Assembly: GCF_902652685.1 (NCBI RefSeq)
Contig: NZ_CACRUY010000005.1
Location: forward strand, 87,635 to 151,634
Length of the DNA stretch: 64,000 nucleotides
Direction of reading: 5' to 3'
From: Mycobacterium sp. Marseille-P9652
GTDB lineage: Bacteria > Actinomycetota > Actinomycetes > Mycobacteriales > Mycobacteriaceae
Part shown: one piece after another, positions 55,890 through 64,000 of the stretch
Layout: each line of letters starts with the position of its first letter
How positions within the stretch are numbered: the first letter of the stretch is position 1
Made by a program: the position numbers and the translations under genes
Notes under the pieces: model-generated
Seen by the model: only the letters and a program-made list of their open reading frames with translations
What the model was told of the DNA's origin: nothing
Database searches by the model: none

Positions 55890-56165
55890 ATGAACCGAAC
55901 AATTCGTGGTGGGAAAGCAGCGCTCGTGGCTGGCGCCGCATCGCTGTTGCTGTGGGGCGGCGCCGAACTGGCCGCACCCGCGGCCCAGGCGGGCCCGTGC
56001 CCGCGCCTCCAGGCGTGCACCACCTGGTGCCCCGGGCAGCCCAACCCGGCTGGCCGGCCCGTTCCGTGGGACACCAGCGTCTGCCACGACTACTACTGGG
56101 ACTCGTACGGCGTCCACGACATCGGCAACGGCGCGTTCTACGCGTGGCGATCCATGGGCTGGTAG
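55890..56165 (+). CDS. Small secreted Cys- and aromatic-rich protein
   Basis: 91 residues, not a recognised family. ATG preceded by an excellent ribosome-binding site AGGAGGAG. Signal peptide (about 1-34, ending AAPAAQA-GPC), then about 57 mature residues with four Cys (PCPRLQACTTWCPG and SVCHDYYWD) and a C-terminal aromatic segment GAFYAWRSMGW. Likely exported and disulfide-bonded. Spacing from the TetR gene (76 bp) and strong translation signal argue for an expressed gene; role unknown. Similar small proteins are common in mycobacteria, but no match was checked. Confidence 0.75.
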   Translation: MNRTIRGGKAALVAGAASLLLWGGAELAAPAAQAGPCPRLQACTTWCPGQPNPAGRPVPWDTSVCHDYYWDSYGVHDIGNGAFYAWRSMGW

Positions 56166-56237
56166 GGCTTGCCTCGGCCGCGAGGAAGGGCGCGAGGAAG
56201 GGGTGGGTACCTAGGTCCGGCCTAGAATGGATTCATC

Positions 56238-59884
<3,647 letters not shown>

Positions 59885-59888
<4 letters not shown>

Positions 59889-60850
59889 CTTCCATCGTCG
59901 TCTTGTTCGATCCGCGTCGCCCGTCGCTCGTGCCGGTCGAGGCCATCGAGCACCTCGCCGGCGAGGTGCAATACACCGAGGAGATGCCCGTCGCGGTGCC
60001 GTGGTCGTTGCCCGACGCCCATCCGGTCCACTCCGGGCACGAGGCACCGGTGTTGCTGTCCTCCGACCGTGACCATCCCGCCGTCACCGCTCGCCTGGCC
60101 GCCGGCGCGCGGCTGATCTCGGCGCCGGACACGCCCCGCGGCGAGCGGCTGGTCGACGCGGTCGCGATGATGGACAAGCTGCGCACCGCCGGGCCCTGGG
60201 AAAGTGAGCAAACCCACGACTCGCTGCGCCGGTTCCTGCTCGAGGAGACCTACGAGGTGCTGGACGCCGTGCGCAGCGGTGACGCCGACCAATTGCGCGA
60301 GGAACTCGGCGATGTCCTGCTGCAGGTGCTGTTTCACGCGCGCATCGCCGAGGACGCGCCGCATCACCCGTTCACCATCGACGACGTCGCGGCCGCGCTG
60401 ATGCGCAAGCTGGGCAATCGGGTGCCGGGGGTGCTTGCCGGCCAACCGATTTCGCTCGAGGAGCAGTTGGCGCAGTGGGAGGAGCGCAAGGCGGCCGAGA
60501 AGCCGCGGAAGTCGGCGATGGACGACGTACACACCGGTCAGCCGGCATTGGCGTTGGCTCAGAAGGTGATTGCGCGCGCGGAAAAGGCCGGGATACCCGC
60601 CGACCTGATGCCCGACGGGATCACCACGGTCTCGGTGTCGGCCGACGTGGATGCGGAAAGCGCACTGCGCACAGCCGTTCTGGAGTTCGCTGACACCGTT
60701 CGGGCCGCGGAGAGGGCGGTCGCCGCGGCGCGCCGCGGCGGGGGCGTGCCGGACGAGTTCGATACGGCCCCTCTCGGAGACGTCAGCGAGGAGGAGTGGC
60801 GCGCGCACTGGCCGTCCGGCGGCGCCGAAGAGGGTGCTGAGGCGAATTGA
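59885..60850 (+). CDS. mazG: Nucleoside triphosphate pyrophosphohydrolase MazG
   Basis: 321 residues (M. tuberculosis 325). Hydrolyses (d)NTPs to monophosphates, sanitising oxidised or unusual nucleotides. The mycobacterial type has a variable N-terminal part (1-85) followed by a MazG fold with metal ligands [10 protein letters not shown] (E-E-x3-E pattern), [16 protein letters not shown] and a C-terminal helix. ATG overlaps the mfd stop by 4 bp, so repair factor and nucleotide housecleaner are translationally coupled. Confidence 0.95.
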
Positions 60851-61089
60851 ATTGCCGTCCGGAGCGCGGCGCGGCAGCGATCCTCGAAATGTTTGCCGAA
60901 TGCCCGCCGGAGCGGCCTGTAATATCGCCGTTGATGTTGGCAATCAGGATGGTCGGCATGCCCCGGTGTCGCTAGCCGACGTTGCTGGCAGCTAATCGTC
61001 GGCCGATGCCGCCCGCGATTTTCTCGGTGCGTCGGGGCCCGCAACGGGGCGGGTGCTCCCAAAACTCGTGGGACGATGGCTGAGGTTTT

Positions 61090-61111
61090 GTTGTAGGGGA
61101 GTTGTAGGGGA
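61090..61111 (+). repeat. Tandem 11-bp repeat at the lpqU ribosome-binding site
   Basis: GTTGTAGGGGA occurs twice head to tail (61090-61100 and 61101-61111), directly before the GTG start of lpqU. Each copy contains AGGGGA, so there are two candidate Shine-Dalgarno elements in a row. Confidence 0.55.
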
Positions 61112-61113
61112 CT

Positions 61114-63212
<2,099 letters not shown>

Positions 63213-63213
63213 C

Positions 63214-63807
63214 TTGGCGGCCAAGCCGGATCCGAAACGGCGCTCCCCGGCATCGCGCCCGGGGAAGGCCGGCGGATCGGGTCGGCGCGGCCGCTCGGCT
63301 AAGCCGGTGTCCAAACCCGTTGCGTCGGCTGGCCGCGCCCCAACGCGCACGCTGCAGGAGCACGTCGTTGAGCCGATCAAGCGGCAGGCGGCCGAGTCCG
63401 TCGAGCAGCGGTCCGATCAACGGCTCGGCTTCACGGCGCGGCGGGCCGCCGTGCTGGCCGCGTTGGTCTGCGTGTTGACGCTGACCATCGCGGGCCCGGT
63501 GCGCACCTATTTCGCGCAGCGCACCGAGATGGAGCAGCTGTCCGCCAGCGAGGCGTCGCTGCGCCGGCAGATCGCCGATCTCGAACAGAAGAAGGGCAAG
63601 CTCGGCGATCCGGCGTACATCGCGGCGCAGGCCCGCGAGCGCCTGGGATTCGTTATGCCCGGGGACATTCCGTTCCAGGTGCAGCTGCCGCCGAGCGCGG
63701 CTGCGCCGCAGCCGGGCTCCGAGCCGGGTAAGCGCGCCAGCAGCGACCCCTGGTACACGGCCCTGTGGCACACCATCGCCGACGCCCCGCACCTCCCGCC
63801 GGCGCCC
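63214..63807 (+). CDS. FtsB/DivIC-like septum formation protein (Rv1024-like), 3' end unreliable
   Basis: TTG start 1 bp after eno: MAAKPDPKRRSPASRPGKAG. A basic, Pro/Ser/Arg-rich cytoplasmic N terminus (1-75), one membrane helix AAVLAALVCVLTLTIAG (about 75-92), then a coiled coil EMEQLSASEASLRRQIADLEQKK and the DivIC-type motif AQARERLGFVMPGDIPF, followed by DPWYTALWHTIADAPHLPPAP. This is the FtsB layout: a bitopic divisome protein. The frame stays open to the window end, but beyond 63808 the DNA is a mirrored copy of the gene, so the true C terminus (probably a few residues after LPPAP) is not seen. Confidence 0.85.
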
Positions 63808-64000
63808 CGGGCGCCGGCGGGAGGTGCGGGGCGTCGGCGATGGCGTGCCACAGGGCCGTGTACCAGGGGTCGCTGCTGGCGCGCTTACCCCGCGCGGCGC
63901 CCCGCTGCGGCGCAGCCGCGCGCGCCGGCAGCGGCACACGCAACGGCCTGTCCCCGGGCATCACGAACCCCCGGCGACCGCGCGCCTGCGGCGCGCGGTA
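63616..64000. repeat. 385-bp imperfect fold-back palindrome centred on 63808
   Basis: Bases pair as i + j = 127616. The inner 82 bp (63726-63807 against 63809-63890) match with one difference (63772/63844); the outer 110 bp match less well, with substitutions only and no gaps. Most differences replace A or T by G or C in the right arm. The right arm read on the minus strand encodes DPWYTALWHAIADAPH, a damaged copy of the FtsB-like C terminus. The symmetry runs to the last base. More likely a sequencing or amplification chimera than a natural repeat. Confidence 0.85.

Overview
The window is high-GC DNA from a Mycobacterium, most likely a slow-growing nontuberculous species. It carries a PPE-SVP gene, an RpfB resuscitation factor, a cAMP-gated lysine acetyltransferase, many mycobacterial lipoproteins, and a gene order that, from memory, follows M. 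tuberculosis Rv0998 to Rv1024. All gene equivalences are from memory and protein motifs; no database search was run.

Layout. 1-1738: end of a heptose/polysaccharide locus (3' part of gmhA, gmhB, convergent WecG/TagA-type transferase). 1937-12176: conserved block of acetyltransferase, two DUF5642-like lipoproteins, AlkB-like oxygenase, arcA, protein mannosyltransferase, rsmI, a Leu/Pro-repeat exported protein and pabB, then an ECF41 sigma factor coupled to an FAD oxidoreductase (to 13360). 13662-39941: a 26 kb accessory island for an exopolysaccharide (EPS). 39938-49273: PAS protein, metG, tatD, rpfB-ksgA-ispE, an acyl-CoA synthetase, pth and rplY. 49464-51576: an accessory SDR-P450 pair. 51773-64000: lpqT, prsA, glmU, tRNA-Gln, TetR, a small secreted protein, mfd, mazG, lpqU, eno and an FtsB/DivIC-like gene.

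The EPS island looks like a complete Wzx/Wzy-type pathway. It has a polyprenyl-phosphate sugar-phosphate transferase, several glycosyltransferases (one a GT2-GT4 fusion), a flippase, a Wzy-like polymerase and a Wzz/CpsCD-type co-polymerase whose ATPase P-loop lacks its lysine. Tailoring genes are an aldo/keto reductase, a GMC oxidoreductase, two methyltransferase-like proteins and a polysaccharide deacetylase. Two tandem TIM-barrel (DUF4832-like) lipoproteins and a BcsB-like periplasmic protein would act outside the membrane. Control genes are built in: a GAF-GGDEF-EAL cyclic-di-GMP protein lies 11 nt before the first lipoprotein gene, two ScbR/gamma-butyrolactone-receptor-like TetR regulators sit in tandem, and a PPE gene heads the flippase/transferase operon. 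I consider this island the most novel content.

Other points worth attention are an ECF41-type promoter upstream of the sigma factor operon, a terminator-like hairpin in the rpfB leader, and a leader mini-ORF before the acyl-CoA synthetase. The last 385 bp are an imperfect fold-back palindrome inside the FtsB-like gene. It looks more like an assembly or amplification artefact than natural sequence, so gene content after about 63808 should not be trusted.
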